From assembly GCF_020184175.1 (NCBI RefSeq), contig NC_065533.1:55032351-55096350 (forward strand): a stretch of DNA of 64,000 nucleotides, read 5' to 3'. Shown piece by piece: positions 63,841-64,000 of the stretch. Each line of letters starts with the position of its first letter. Within the stretch, counting starts at the first letter, position 1. The stretch comes from Aphis gossypii (Eukaryota; Arthropoda; Insecta; Hemiptera; Aphididae). The notes under the pieces were generated by a model. That model worked only from the letters and a program-made list of their open reading frames with translations. It was not told the DNA's origin and made no database searches. A program made the position numbers and the translations under genes.

Positions 63841-64000
63841 AAATCATTTACGACTAACACAAAGATTACGGGCGGCGACTACAAGATAAGAAATTGCCTA
63901 AATTTTTCCCCTTATATAATAACCACTAAGAGCTATTGTAATATTATGAGGTACGTTCATGATTTTTTTTTGTTTTCACATCACATTGATTTCATAAAAA
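63841..64000. other. Window edge, nothing recognised
   Basis: Short stretch after the MITE with no supported feature. Confidence 0.4.

Overview
The window looks like nuclear DNA of an aphid or close hemipteran relative. It is very AT-rich, has many short spliced exons, recurrent ggtacctat-type words and a dense load of DNA-transposon remnants. The organism assignment is inference from composition, from the insect-like form of the genes and from a repeat family I associate with aphids; no diagnostic marker is present. Exon structures were built by hand from splice signals and reading frame.

Layout. 1-23 kb is an AT-rich gene desert with a few small transposons (hAT-type MITE 7197-7436, foldback element about 11409-11972, Tigger/pogo-type MITE 12226-12362, degenerate hAT-like MITE about 20530-20778), one candidate terminal exon (5434-5970) and a CpG-rich patch at 19216-19438. 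23.7-29.1 kb (+) holds a complete six-exon gene for the ER co-chaperone DNAJB11 (357 aa). 31.5-34.7 kb (-) holds a complete eight-exon gene for GMPPA, the regulatory alpha subunit-like protein of GDP-mannose pyrophosphorylase (523 aa). The two genes converge tail to tail. 36-48.8 kb is repeat territory: two diverged 1-kb paralogous segments, a GC-rich two-unit tandem duplication at 42 kb, a short module (core TACCAGGrYCCyAT) that recurs about nine times, a hAT transposase fragment, and a 2-kb AT-rich repeat. 49-55.7 kb is a mosaic of decayed retroelements on the minus strand: a Ty3/Gypsy element (zinc knuckle, protease, RT and integrase pieces) split by an R1-clade LINE that keeps ORF1 and endonuclease but has no RT. 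56.6-62.4 kb (+) holds a nine-exon gene for a 507-aa protein that I read, tentatively, as a moonraker/KIAA0753-like centriolar protein; its introns contain an inverted copy of the 2-kb repeat and a piggyBac-type MITE with TTAA duplications.

How the genes relate: DNAJB11 (folding in the ER lumen) and GMPPA (control of GDP-mannose, the sugar donor for ER glycosylation) both serve the secretory pathway, but there is no sign that they are co-regulated. The third gene is unrelated. I see no tRNA, rRNA, CRISPR or prokaryotic-type operon. The strongest unusual signals are the family of GC-rich modules at 36-46 kb and the set of transposon insertions that carry readable target-site duplications.
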